A stretch of DNA of 64,000 bases from an uncultured Lachnospiraceae bacterium. Its GTDB lineage: Bacteria; Bacillota; Clostridia; Lachnospirales; Lachnospiraceae. Where the stretch lies: contig CAMXPV010000013.1 of assembly GCA_947245585.1 (NCBI GenBank), positions 23,248 to 87,247 on the forward strand, in the 5' to 3' direction. The translations under genes and the position numbers were made by a program. Positions 17,208 to 25,666 of the stretch are shown in pieces. The notes beneath the pieces were generated by a model. It did not search any database. It saw only the letters and a list, made by a program, of their open reading frames with translations, and had not been told where the DNA came from. Within the stretch, counting starts at the first letter, position 1; every line of letters starts with the position of its first letter.

Positions 17208-19049
17208 ATGATGTCAAAGACGGACGAGGTGTTCCGGAGAAGACTGGAAAGACACCATGACGAATTAAAATGGCTTTATATGGAATTATATGACAATGAT
17301 TCCATGTTTGCGGAACTGTGCACGAATCTGTATCGTTTCCATAAGGAGCGGAGAAGACAGCTAAAGACGCGGGATAAGGAGCGGGAAAAGAATCCGCAGT
17401 GGTTTCGCAAAAATGATATGTTGGGAATGATGTTGTACATTGATCAGTTTGCAGGCAATCTCAAAGGGGTAAAAGAAAAGCTCGCTTATCTGGAGGCGTG
17501 TCAGGTAAACTGCATTCATTTGATGCCTTTTTTGGATTCTCCAAAAGAGCATTCCGACGGTGGTTACGCGGTGGCAGATTTCAGAAAAGTCAGGGCGGAT
17601 CTGGGCACCATGGAGGATTTGTCTGAACTTGCGGATGTGTGTCATCAAAAGGGAATGAACCTCTGCATGGATTTTGTCATGAATCATACTTCGGAGGAGC
17701 ACGAATGGGCGGTTCGTGCAAGGAAGGGTGAAGGCGAGTACATGAGCCGTTACTTTTTCTATGACAATCAGGACATTCCCAATCGGTACGAGCAAACCGT
17801 GCCGCAGGTATTTCCGACTACAGCGCCGGGGAATTTCACCTATCTGCCTGAGATCGGGCATTATGTGATGACTACTTTTTATCCCTATCAGTGGGATTTA
17901 AATTATGGAAATCCGCGCGTATTTAACGAGATGATGTACCACTTTTTGTTCTTTGCCAATCAGGGTATGGACATCATCCGGATAGATGCAGTGCCATACA
18001 TTTGGAAAGAGCTTGGCACGAGCTGCCGCAATCTGCCCCAGGTGCATTCGATTGTGCGCATGATGCGCATGATCGGGGAGATTGTCTGCCCGAGCGTACT
18101 TTTGTTGGGCGAGGTGGTGATGGAACCGGAAAAGGTTGTTCCCTATTTTGGCACGGTGGAGAAGCCGGAATGTCATATGCTCTATAATGTGACCACGATG
18201 GCGAGTACATGGAACTGCGTGGCCACAAAAGATATCCGTCTGCTAAAGCGGCAGATGGATGCGGTTAATCAACTTCCGTCAACGTATACCTTTTTAAATT
18301 ATTTACGCTGTCATGATGATATCGGTTGGGGGTTGGACTATAGATTCCTGGCACAGTGGGAAATGTGGGAAGCGCCGCATAAGCGGTTTTTGAATGATTA
18401 CTTCACCGGCAGGATACAGGGGAGCGCAAGCCGGGGCGAGCTGTACAATGATGATCCGGTTACGCAGGATGCAAGATTCTGTGCGACGACGGCTTCCATG
18501 TGCGGGATTGAGAGTGCCCAGGAAGCGGATGATCCGAATGCGCTGCAGACGGCCATCAATCTGGATATCATGCTCCACGCATACATGTTGACCCAGTCCG
18601 GAATCCCAATGCTTTACAGTGGGGATGAAATCGGGCAGATCAACGATTACTCCTATAAGAATGATCCGGATAAGGCATCGGATTCCCGGTATCTTCACCG
18701 GGGGAGATTTCGTTGGGATCTGGCGGAGAAAAGGAAAGCACAAGACAGTGTCCAGGGCAGGATATTCGGCGCACTGAATGAACTGGAACGGATTCGCAGG
18801 CAGGAGAGGGTTTTTGAGGCATCTGCAGACGTTTGGACCTATGATGTGCACAACAATGCAATTCTCTGCATTGTGCGACAGCAGGCGGGAGAACGGTTTT
18901 TTGGGATCTTTAATTTCGCGGGCTGTCCGGAGACCGCGTGGATGAAAGAGGAGGGCAGTTACACGGAACTGCTGACCGGAAAGAAGATGGAATTGGTGGA
19001 TATTGTGATACCCCCGTATGGGTTTTACTGGCTGAAAAAAGAGAGCTGA
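17208..19049 (+). CDS. GH13 amylosucrase-like alpha-glucosidase/glucosyltransferase
   Basis: The 613-residue enzyme has the amylosucrase-type GH13 layout: a helical N-terminal domain of about 90 residues, the (beta/alpha)8 barrel and a C-terminal beta domain. Likely catalytic residues are nucleophile Asp260 (IRIDAVPYIWKELGT), acid-base Glu302 (LLGEVVMEP) and Asp370 or Asp371 (RCHDDIGW). IDAVPYIWKELGT and the long B-domain (MSRYFFYDNQDIP) are amylosucrase-like. Amylosucrases and related sucrose hydrolases transfer or hydrolyse the glucosyl part of sucrose; motifs alone do not decide which. No signal peptide is present. It is last in the LacI-controlled operon and followed by a terminator. Confidence 0.82.
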   Translation: MMSKTDEVFRRRLERHHDELKWLYMELYDNDSMFAELCTNLYRFHKERRRQLKTRDKEREKNPQWFRKNDMLGMMLYIDQFAGNLKGVKEKLAYLEACQVNCIHLMPFLDSPKEHSDGGYAVADFRKVRADLGTMEDLSELADVCHQKGMNLCMDFVMNHTSEEHEWAVRARKGEGEYMSRYFFYDNQDIPNRYEQTVPQVFPTTAPGNFTYLPEIGHYVMTTFYPYQWDLNYGNPRVFNEMMYHFLFFANQGMDIIRIDAVPYIWKELGTSCRNLPQVHSIVRMMRMIGEIVCPSVLLLGEVVMEPEKVVPYFGTVEKPECHMLYNVTTMASTWNCVATKDIRLLKRQMDAVNQLPSTYTFLNYLRCHDDIGWGLDYRFLAQWEMWEAPHKRFLNDYFTGRIQGSASRGELYNDDPVTQDARFCATTASMCGIESAQEADDPNALQTAINLDIMLHAYMLTQSGIPMLYSGDEIGQINDYSYKNDPDKASDSRYLHRGRFRWDLAEKRKAQDSVQGRIFGALNELERIRRQERVFEASADVWTYDVHNNAILCIVRQQAGERFFGIFNFAGCPETAWMKEEGSYTELLTGKKMELVDIVIPPYGFYWLKKES

Positions 19050-19081
19050 AAAATCATGGGAAGCCGATTATGACAAAAAGA

Positions 19082-19122
19082 GGGACGGTTGTGACATCAG
19101 AGAGATGCGGCCGTCCTTTTTT
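19082..19122 (+). terminator. Rho-independent terminator of the sucrose/fructoside operon
   Basis: GGGACGG (19082-19088) pairs with CCGTCC (19111-19116) and six T follow. Confidence 0.7.
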
Positions 19123-19135
19123 GACGATATATATT

Positions 19136-19189
19136 CTATCAGTAGCAAATCAAGCGCGAGCAGAGCGAGCATTTGATTTCACCTGATAG
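19136..19189. repeat. Intergenic palindromic element
   Basis: CTATCAG (19136-19142) and CTGATAG (19183-19189) bracket a long imperfect hairpin that also pairs AAATCAAGCGCGAGC with GCGAGCATTTGATTT. A second weaker inverted pair (AAAAATC and GATTTTT, about 19197-19245) and a further copy of AAATCAAGCGC near 19263 follow. The block has no coding content and resembles a mobile intergenic repeat. Confidence 0.55.
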
Positions 19190-19290
19190 GATAACGAAAA
19201 AATCGGGAAGCGCGGAGCGCGGCAGACGCGAAGCGGATGGATTTTTGAGTGATGAAGCAGGAAATCAAGCGCAAATGAGAGGGCATAAAT

Positions 19291-19998
19291 ATGTTGTGGA
19301 TCGCGGTATGCGATGACGAGATTGTAGAGTGTGACAAAATAGCGAAAAAAATCAGGGAAATTTTAACAGAGATAAAAGTTCCCTGTACCATAAAGCAGTT
19401 TTACAGCGGGCGGGATTTATTGCAGTCGCCGGAGTCTTTTGACGTGATTTTTCTGGATATTATCATGAGCGGTCTGGACGGTATGAGGACGGCGCAGATT
19501 GTCAGGAAAAAGGCATATGACAAGATTCTTGTTTTTATGTCCGCCAGTCGGGATTATGTGTTTGACGCCTATGATGTGGAGGCTTTTCAGTATCTGCTAA
19601 AACCGGTCGATGAGAAAAAACTGAGAAGCGTATTACAGAGAATTGTCCTTAAAACGCAGGAACGGTCCCAGGCATTCATCATAATAAGCAGGGAAAGACA
19701 GAATAAAAAATTGTTATTGGATGAGATTTTTTATTTTGAAATTCGGGGACGTATGATTGACGTTCACGGAACAGACGGTGTTTTCAGCTATTACGGGCAA
19801 ATTGGCGCTCTGGAAAAGGAGCTAAAGGAAAAAGGATTTTGCCGCTGCCACAAAAGTTATCTTGTCAATTTAAAACATGTGGATGTGTACAACAGACAGG
19901 AAATGGTTCTGGATAACGGGGAGCGGATTGTCATTGCCAAGAGAAGATACGAAGCATTTTGTGGGGAGATTCTTAAGTACATGCGAGGGACAGTGTGA
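19291..19998 (+). CDS. LytTR-family response regulator
   Basis: The 235-residue regulator has an N-terminal receiver domain (IAVCDDEIVECDKI, phospho-acceptor Asp56 in VIFLDIIMSGLDG, KPVDEKKL) and a C-terminal LytTR DNA-binding domain (IFYFEIRGRMIDVHG, FCRCHKSYLVNLKHV). GAGAGGG precedes the ATG. It is of the AgrA/VirR type that usually controls secreted or surface factors, and its partner kinase follows directly. No AgrD-like peptide or AgrB processing gene is seen nearby. Confidence 0.9.
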   Translation: MLWIAVCDDEIVECDKIAKKIREILTEIKVPCTIKQFYSGRDLLQSPESFDVIFLDIIMSGLDGMRTAQIVRKKAYDKILVFMSASRDYVFDAYDVEAFQYLLKPVDEKKLRSVLQRIVLKTQERSQAFIIISRERQNKKLLLDEIFYFEIRGRMIDVHGTDGVFSYYGQIGALEKELKEKGFCRCHKSYLVNLKHVDVYNRQEMVLDNGERIVIAKRRYEAFCGEILKYMRGTV

Positions 19999-20049
19999 GA
20001 AGAAAGGATTGCGGGTCTGCAGGGCGGCTCAATGGAGGGTGTGGAGAAG

Positions 20050-21219
20050 ATGGCACGATATGAAGAAAAGGCAAAAAAAGGAATAAGAGCGGTATCTATA
20101 CTGATCACAGTGTCCACGCTGATCTCGCTGGCGGAAAATTTTTTCGTTTCCCTTATTTTTTGCCTGCTGTTAATTTGGAAACATACGGCATGGCGTATCG
20201 CGGTTCCCCTGGTGGAGGACAGGGAGTCTGCAGTGATTGCATGGTGCTGCTTTGGCATAGTGATCATGGCGGTATACGGGATGAGAAAGCGGCTTCAGGC
20301 TGTATTTAGGGGAAAGACGTGGAAATGGTATGCGGTACTGACGCTTCCGCTGTTTGTGGTGGAGGTGGTGATCTATGTCGCGAACTGGGGCGCAGGCTAC
20401 GGCATTCTCTATAGAAGCGGCGGAAATATGGGGCTGTATTACGATCAGATTTTCAGCTATGCGGGGTGGGTTGTTCTATCAGGCCTGTCCCTGTTTGCGG
20501 TGGGGGTATATGTGCTTAGCATGGACCGGATTTATATGGAACAAAAAAAGAACAGTCAGTACCATGAACAGGTTGCGGTTTATCAAATGTTGGAGGAACA
20601 GTACAGGCAGTCGGAGCGGCTCAGGCACGATTTGAAAAACCATGTGCTTGCGCTCCGCAGCTTGTGGGAAGAGCAGGATTGGGAAAAGCTTGGGGATTAC
20701 CTGAAAAGGATGGAGGGCAGCGCGCAGCTTGGAATGAATGAGGAGGCCACGGGAAGCCGGCCGGTGGATGCGCTTTTATGCCAGAAGCGGAAAATGGCGG
20801 AGGAAAAAGGGATTTTGTGGGAGTGCAGTGTGCAGATGCCGAAATCCTGTAAGATTGATGATTTTGATTGGTGCGTCCTGTTTGGGAATATCCTGGACAA
20901 TGCTGTGGAGGCGTGTGATCAGTTGCGCAGCAAAAAACTGCGGCAGGAGTTGCAGCCTTTTATCCGCATACATGCAGGAACCGTTAAGAAATGTTTTCTT
21001 TTGGAAGTGTCAAACAGTACGGAAGCCTCGGCCCGGCCTGAGATTGGGTATACGGAAAAGGAAAATTCACAGGGACATGGGATTGGGCTGCTAAATGTGG
21101 AAGATATGGTGAACAGATATAGCGGAGCCATGAACGTGGAAATAGAAAACAGCGTTTTTGTCATCTCGGTACTGCTTCCAATGGGAGATGCCGTACATGA
21201 CATCGAAAGAGCTGTTTGA
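20050..21219 (+). CDS. GHKL-domain sensor histidine kinase (AgrC/NatK type)
   Basis: The 389-residue protein has an N-terminal membrane region of about four to five helices (to about residue 165), a coiled linker, and a cytoplasmic kinase domain. Phospho-acceptor His193 lies in LRHDLKNHVLALRSL, the N box reads LFGNILDNAVEAC, and GHGIGLLNVEDMV is the G box. GGAG lies close to the ATG at 20050; an in-frame ATG at 20032 is a possible alternative. It lies 51 bases after its cognate LytTR regulator. The signal is unknown. Confidence 0.88.
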   Translation: MARYEEKAKKGIRAVSILITVSTLISLAENFFVSLIFCLLLIWKHTAWRIAVPLVEDRESAVIAWCCFGIVIMAVYGMRKRLQAVFRGKTWKWYAVLTLPLFVVEVVIYVANWGAGYGILYRSGGNMGLYYDQIFSYAGWVVLSGLSLFAVGVYVLSMDRIYMEQKKNSQYHEQVAVYQMLEEQYRQSERLRHDLKNHVLALRSLWEEQDWEKLGDYLKRMEGSAQLGMNEEATGSRPVDALLCQKRKMAEEKGILWECSVQMPKSCKIDDFDWCVLFGNILDNAVEACDQLRSKKLRQELQPFIRIHAGTVKKCFLLEVSNSTEASARPEIGYTEKENSQGHGIGLLNVEDMVNRYSGAMNVEIENSVFVISVLLPMGDAVHDIERAV

Positions 21220-21292
21220 AGCAAAAAGCTAAGAGTTGGAAATTTCTTTGACGAAACAAGAAACAGATATATCAGAAAAGGAGGAAAAGCTT

Positions 21293-21823
21293 ATGCACAC
21301 GAAGACGATGGAGGGACTGATCGGCGCGAGAACCAATATGGAAATGCTCAACACCCCTTTCCGGGTTTTTAAGGAAGCGAGACTCAAGGGAGATACTGCG
21401 ATGATGGAGCGGGCGATGGGCTATATGGGTGACTTCCACGAAGACGCTTACGAGTACAAGGAGGAAGCGGACGAGGGCATGAAGAAGGATGTGGAGGAGA
21501 CCCGCGAGATTGCCAAAGAGCAGCGTGAGGAGATGATCAAAAACCGCAGGGAGGAGCGGGAAGAGCAGCAGAAGAAACTGGAGGAAGAGCGGGAAGAAAA
21601 GAAGGACGATAAAAAAACCGCAGATACCGTCGAAATCAGCGAGGAGGGCAAGGTGCTCTTAAAGGAGAGCGTGCCGGAGACCGGAACAGCCATAGAAGGG
21701 GCGGATTTGGATACGGAGTCAATCCCGAAACCGAAGGCGGATTTGGAGCCTGTGTTTTATTCAAGCGCCGGGGAGGTAAAGCAGACGGAAGATATGGGGA
21801 CGAAGGTGTCGGCGTCGGTGTAG
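21293..21823 (+). CDS. Highly charged coiled-coil protein of unknown function
   Basis: The 176-residue protein has an N-terminal helical part (MEGLIGARTNMEML), then a long Glu/Lys/Arg-rich helix from about residue 55 to 115, then an acidic tail with DTVEISEEGKVLLKES. AAAGGAGG precedes the ATG. I do not recognise a named family. The VEISEEGK word resembles short motifs in several Lachnospiraceae cytoplasmic proteins and FlgM-like tails, but that is only an impression. No signal peptide or membrane helix is seen. It lies 73 bases after the kinase gene and is closed by its own terminator. Confidence 0.7.
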   Translation: MHTKTMEGLIGARTNMEMLNTPFRVFKEARLKGDTAMMERAMGYMGDFHEDAYEYKEEADEGMKKDVEETREIAKEQREEMIKNRREEREEQQKKLEEEREEKKDDKKTADTVEISEEGKVLLKESVPETGTAIEGADLDTESIPKPKADLEPVFYSSAGEVKQTEDMGTKVSASV

Positions 21824-21841
21824 GAAAATGACTGGCAGGAA

Positions 21842-21873
21842 AGCAGAGATTCAAGGGAGTCTCTGCTTTTTTT
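21842..21873 (+). terminator. Rho-independent terminator
   Basis: AGCAGAGA (21842-21849) pairs with TCTCTGCT (21860-21867), and a run of seven T follows. Confidence 0.8.
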
Positions 21874-21983
21874 ATTTCAGTTTTTTAGTAAAAGTCCAAA
21901 ATAATGGACTTTATAAATGGTATCTTCTTTTCAGAACATAGGTTCGCCGATTTAATCAGAGAGCGGAAATGGAAGGAGGAGTT

Positions 21984-22088
21984 ATGATGAAGGGATATGC
22001 GGTAGAGAGCGGCTATATGGGATATGTAAACGGCGTGTACATGCTATTTGCCAGTGAAACGGATTACAGGGATTATATGGCCGCGTAG
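21984..22088 (+). CDS. Small conserved-looking protein, 34 residues
   Basis: A very strong site GGAAGGAGGAG precedes two adjacent ATG codons at 21984 and 21987. The frame reads MMKGYAVESGYMGYVNGVYM and ends LFASETDYRDYMAA followed by TAG. Aromatic residues are regularly spaced (GYMGYVNGVYMLF), suggesting a small beta-hairpin plus helix. I recall similar short proteins in Lachnospiraceae, but no function is known to me. The 180 bases that follow carry no clear gene. Confidence 0.65.
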   Translation: MMKGYAVESGYMGYVNGVYMLFASETDYRDYMAA

Positions 22089-22267
22089 TGCAGGCGAAGT
22101 GCAGGATCAAGGGCTTTACAGAAAAAGGAAAATTGTTGGTTCCCTTTACCGGATATTTGATGTAAAATAAAACATAGTGATTTTTTGACATCGGATGTGA
22201 TGGGAAATGGAAATTCCTTTCTTCTACCAGGCCTGGAATAAGAAATCATGGATGGGGAATTTGTAAA

Positions 22268-23257
22268 ATGAAATATTATTTAAAAAGATGCACGCATCAG
22301 GAATTGGGAAGCGTTGTTGCGGGTGGAAAGCCACAAAGAGGAAGATATTTATTGACATCAATGAACGAAAATGTGCTGAGCATGTTTCCTCCATTGTCGA
22401 AAACGCAATTAAATGATTCAACTCTGCTGCCAATGATTCCATTATATTCAGGGAAAAAGATATATTGTAATTATGTGTATCATAATGATAAGTTTCACGG
22501 TTCGACAGCAAAACATCCGAGAAATGAATACAGAATATATCTGAATAAAGCATTGGAAAATCACACCTGTTTATTTGAGACAAATGATATTATTATGATG
22601 CGTATGTCTTCTGTGATGGATGAAGAAAGCGGAGACATACAAAATATATATTATTTGGATTATATCAGGAATCAAGAATCCAAATTATATAAAGAACTGA
22701 ATTCAGTTATCGAGAACTCCCCGATATCAGGCGGGTATGGTATTTTTGAGGGTACGATTGCAGAATTTGAAGAAAAAGTATCTCAAATGGGCATACCGGA
22801 TGAATGCGAAGTTGAGATTGATGAGAGCGTTACAAACAGAATATCGTCTGCAGCAGATGCGGTGGCGGCATTATTTAATGCGACATCTTTCCGGGATTTT
22901 GTCATGGTAGGTTATAACCATCTATGCGCTATTACAGGCACGGTTATTCGGCATGAATCCTATACGAATTTGGAAGCGGCGCATATTCGGCCAAAGAGTC
23001 ATGGGGGATTATATCTTCCCAATAATGGAATAGCATTATGCCGGGATTTGCATTGGGCTTTTGATAAAGGCTTTTTTACCTTGAATGATGAATTGGAAGT
23101 GGTTGTACATAAACAAGTGACAAGCGATTATCTGCAATCATTTAACGGTAAAAAAATAAGAGTGCCTCAAGATCCCTTTTTTGCGCCTGATTTGGAAAAT
23201 GTGAAATATCACAGGGAAAATATTTTTGGATTGTTTCTTACAACAGGGAGACTATAA
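22268..23257 (+). CDS. HNH restriction endonuclease
   Basis: The 329-residue protein has a C-terminal HNH nuclease domain. The motif residues are His239 (EAAHIRPKSHGG), Asn253 (LPNNGIALC) and His262 (RDLHWAFDKG), following a CAITG strand. The N-terminal 200 residues show no motif that I recognise and probably read the DNA target. It is followed directly by two cytosine-5 methyltransferases, so it is most likely the restriction enzyme of a type II system. The three genes are visibly richer in A and T than their neighbours, consistent with horizontal gain. The ribosome site (GGGGAA) is weak. Confidence 0.85.
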   Translation: MKYYLKRCTHQELGSVVAGGKPQRGRYLLTSMNENVLSMFPPLSKTQLNDSTLLPMIPLYSGKKIYCNYVYHNDKFHGSTAKHPRNEYRIYLNKALENHTCLFETNDIIMMRMSSVMDEESGDIQNIYYLDYIRNQESKLYKELNSVIENSPISGGYGIFEGTIAEFEEKVSQMGIPDECEVEIDESVTNRISSAADAVAALFNATSFRDFVMVGYNHLCAITGTVIRHESYTNLEAAHIRPKSHGGLYLPNNGIALCRDLHWAFDKGFFTLNDELEVVVHKQVTSDYLQSFNGKKIRVPQDPFFAPDLENVKYHRENIFGLFLTTGRL

Positions 23258-23270
23258 GGGGCGTATATTT

Positions 23271-24344
23271 ATGTATTATGCAATCGACTTATTTGCAGGA
23301 TGCGGCGGTTTATCAAAAGGTTTTATGGATGCCGGATTTGAAGTGATCGTGGGGGTAGATAACGATCAGGCGGCGCTCAATACCTTTAAGCGAAATCATA
23401 ACGGCGCGGAGGCATTGAACGCGGATCTTTCCAGGCAGGAAACATTTGATGAAATAAAAAGAATTGCCGGTAATCGTAAAATTGATGTTATTATTGCAGG
23501 GCCGCCCTGTCAGGGCTTTTCTCTGACAGGCCCCAGAAATTTTGATGATAAAAGAAATAAGCTGTATTTAGCGGTATTTGAGATGGTAAAGCAGTATGCG
23601 CCGAAAGCGTTTGTCATAGAAAACGTACCGGGCATGGCAACCTTATACCAGGGGGAAATAAAAAAGGAAATTTTAAAAAGATTTGAAAAGCTGGGGTATA
23701 ACGTGGAGGCAAAGATACTTTGTGCGGCCGATTATGGGATACCTCAAATGAGAAAAAGGCTTATTTTTATGGGAGTAAGAAAAGATATAGGAAAACCGGA
23801 TTTCCCGCAGGCGACATTTGAGCCGGGACAGTATCGGTCATGCCGTGATGCGATTAGTGATTTGCCGGCATTGATTGATACGTTAGGGGAGGAAGAGTGT
23901 CAATACACTTCTGAACCAATGTCAGAATATCAGAAAATGATGAGAAAGAATTGTACCGTATTGTACAATCATACGGCAACGAACCACACGCAAATGGTCA
24001 AAGAAACCATTGCATTGGTTCCGGAAGGCGGAAATTATAAGGATTTGCCAAAAGGAGTGGGGGAAAGCAGAAAGTTTAATGAAGCATGGACGAGGTACCA
24101 TGGAGATAGGCCGTCGAGAACCATAGACACAGGTCATCGAAATCATTTTCATTATGAATATAATAGAGTCCCGACAGTACGGGAAAATGCAAGATTACAG
24201 TCGTTCCCGGACAATTTTGTTTTTACCGGCACAAGAACACAACAATATCGCCAGGTTGGTAATGCGGTGCCGCCATTGTTGGGATATTGTTTGGGGAAAA
24301 AGGTGTTGGAAATTATAGCAAAAGAGGACGCTGCCAATGGTTAA
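23271..24344 (+). CDS. DNA (cytosine-5) methyltransferase 1 of the restriction-modification island
   Basis: The 357-residue enzyme shows the m5C motifs in order: I (IDLFAGCGGLSKGF), IV with catalytic Cys80 (AGPPCQGFSLTGP), VI (FVIENVPGM), VIII (IPQMRKRLIFMG) and X (YRQVGNAVPPLLG). The variable target-recognition region lies at about 200-290. The ATG at 23271 lies directly at the motif I strand, 14 bases after the nuclease stop. It would protect one strand or one half of the recognition site; the target sequence cannot be read from the protein. Confidence 0.92.
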   Translation: MYYAIDLFAGCGGLSKGFMDAGFEVIVGVDNDQAALNTFKRNHNGAEALNADLSRQETFDEIKRIAGNRKIDVIIAGPPCQGFSLTGPRNFDDKRNKLYLAVFEMVKQYAPKAFVIENVPGMATLYQGEIKKEILKRFEKLGYNVEAKILCAADYGIPQMRKRLIFMGVRKDIGKPDFPQATFEPGQYRSCRDAISDLPALIDTLGEEECQYTSEPMSEYQKMMRKNCTVLYNHTATNHTQMVKETIALVPEGGNYKDLPKGVGESRKFNEAWTRYHGDRPSRTIDTGHRNHFHYEYNRVPTVRENARLQSFPDNFVFTGTRTQQYRQVGNAVPPLLGYCLGKKVLEIIAKEDAANG

Positions 24345-25566
24345 TACAATAGATCTGTTTGCCGGCTGCGGAGGATTAACAGAGGGATTTAAGCAGTCAG
24401 GACGATATAATACGATATCGTGTGTGGAGTGGGATAAAGCTGCATGTGATACGCTCAGATACAATTTAAAAAAGAAATGGAACTATAACGATGCAGATAA
24501 AAGGGTAGTCAGGTTTGATATTCAGAGAACAGAGGAACTGCTCAGTGGTTGGTGTGACGATGAATATGGGGAATCGGAGGGATTGGATTCTTTGACAAGA
24601 AGTTATGGCGGCAATGTGGATCTCATTATTGGCGGTCCGCCTTGTCAGGCATACTCCGTTGCCGGCCGTATTCGTGACAAAGATGGAATGAAAAACGACT
24701 ATAGGAATTATCTGTTTGAAAAGTATTTAAACATTGTGCAGCACTATCAGCCAAAGGCTTTTGTTTTTGAAAATGTTCCGGGGATTCTCAGCGCGCGTCC
24801 TGGCGGAGGCGACGAGCTGATCATCAATATTATCAGGGAAAAATTTGAAAATGCAGGGTACATGATACTTGATGATCTTAACAAAGCGGTTATAGATTTC
24901 ACAGAGTATGGCGTTCCCCAGAAAAGAAGCAGGGTCATCATTTTGGCGCTTCGCAGGGATTACTATAGCAATCCGAAATCATTACTTGAAAAATTTTATC
25001 ATGAAATTTTGCCATCCAAGAAGTGCGGGCGGGTGACTACGGTGCGTGAAGCTATTGGTGATTTACCGGCGCTTAAACCTCTTGAAAAGCCTGTAAAAAT
25101 GGATGGCAAGACATATTCGCATTCATTTTTACCTGAGGACTTTCGCATAAAAAATCATATACCAAGGTTTAGCAACTTAAGAGACATTGAAATTTTTAAG
25201 CTGTTGACAAAGGACATTGAGCAGGGGAATAATCAATATGTATCTGCTGAAGCTCTGAAAAATCTGTATACTAAAATTACGGGTAAAGAATCCAATGTGC
25301 ATAAGTACCATGTGATCCGGTGGGATGAGCCCAGTAACACGATTCCGGCACATTTGTATAAGGATGGATTGAGGCATATTCATCCGGATTCGGAGCAGGC
25401 ACGGACAATAACGGTGAGAGAAGCAGCGAGACTTCAGACATTTCCTGACGATTATGAATTTATAACCGGTACGGCTGCGGATTATAAAATGATTGGAAAT
25501 GCGGTTCCGCCGTTATTTGCCAAATTATTGGCGGATAGTATATATGAGCTTTTATTTCATGAATAG
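24337..25566 (+). CDS. DNA (cytosine-5) methyltransferase 2 of the restriction-modification island
   Basis: The 409-residue enzyme carries the same motif series: I (TIDLFAGCGGLTEGF), IV with Cys103 (GGPPCQAYSVAGR), VI (FVFENVPGI), VIII (VPQKRSRVIILAL) and X (YKMIGNAVPPLFA). Its target-recognition region differs clearly from the first enzyme. The start overlaps the upstream gene by eight bases. Two different m5C enzymes next to one nuclease usually mean an asymmetric recognition site whose strands need separate methylation; that is inference here. Confidence 0.92.
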   Translation: MVNTIDLFAGCGGLTEGFKQSGRYNTISCVEWDKAACDTLRYNLKKKWNYNDADKRVVRFDIQRTEELLSGWCDDEYGESEGLDSLTRSYGGNVDLIIGGPPCQAYSVAGRIRDKDGMKNDYRNYLFEKYLNIVQHYQPKAFVFENVPGILSARPGGGDELIINIIREKFENAGYMILDDLNKAVIDFTEYGVPQKRSRVIILALRRDYYSNPKSLLEKFYHEILPSKKCGRVTTVREAIGDLPALKPLEKPVKMDGKTYSHSFLPEDFRIKNHIPRFSNLRDIEIFKLLTKDIEQGNNQYVSAEALKNLYTKITGKESNVHKYHVIRWDEPSNTIPAHLYKDGLRHIHPDSEQARTITVREAARLQTFPDDYEFITGTAADYKMIGNAVPPLFAKLLADSIYELLFHE

Positions 25567-25666
25567 GTTGTGCCAGTATGAGAAATAATATTATATTTCT
25601 TTATGACTGAACATAGATATAATATAGCGCATAAATTGAAATGGATATAGGTGCGTGGGAGATTGT

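Noticed and set aside
22089..22267. Short frame resembling a gene tail (GFTEKGKLLVPFTGYLM) before the restriction island
   Set aside because: It has no start, no ribosome site and no recognised family; it may be a remnant but cannot be supported.
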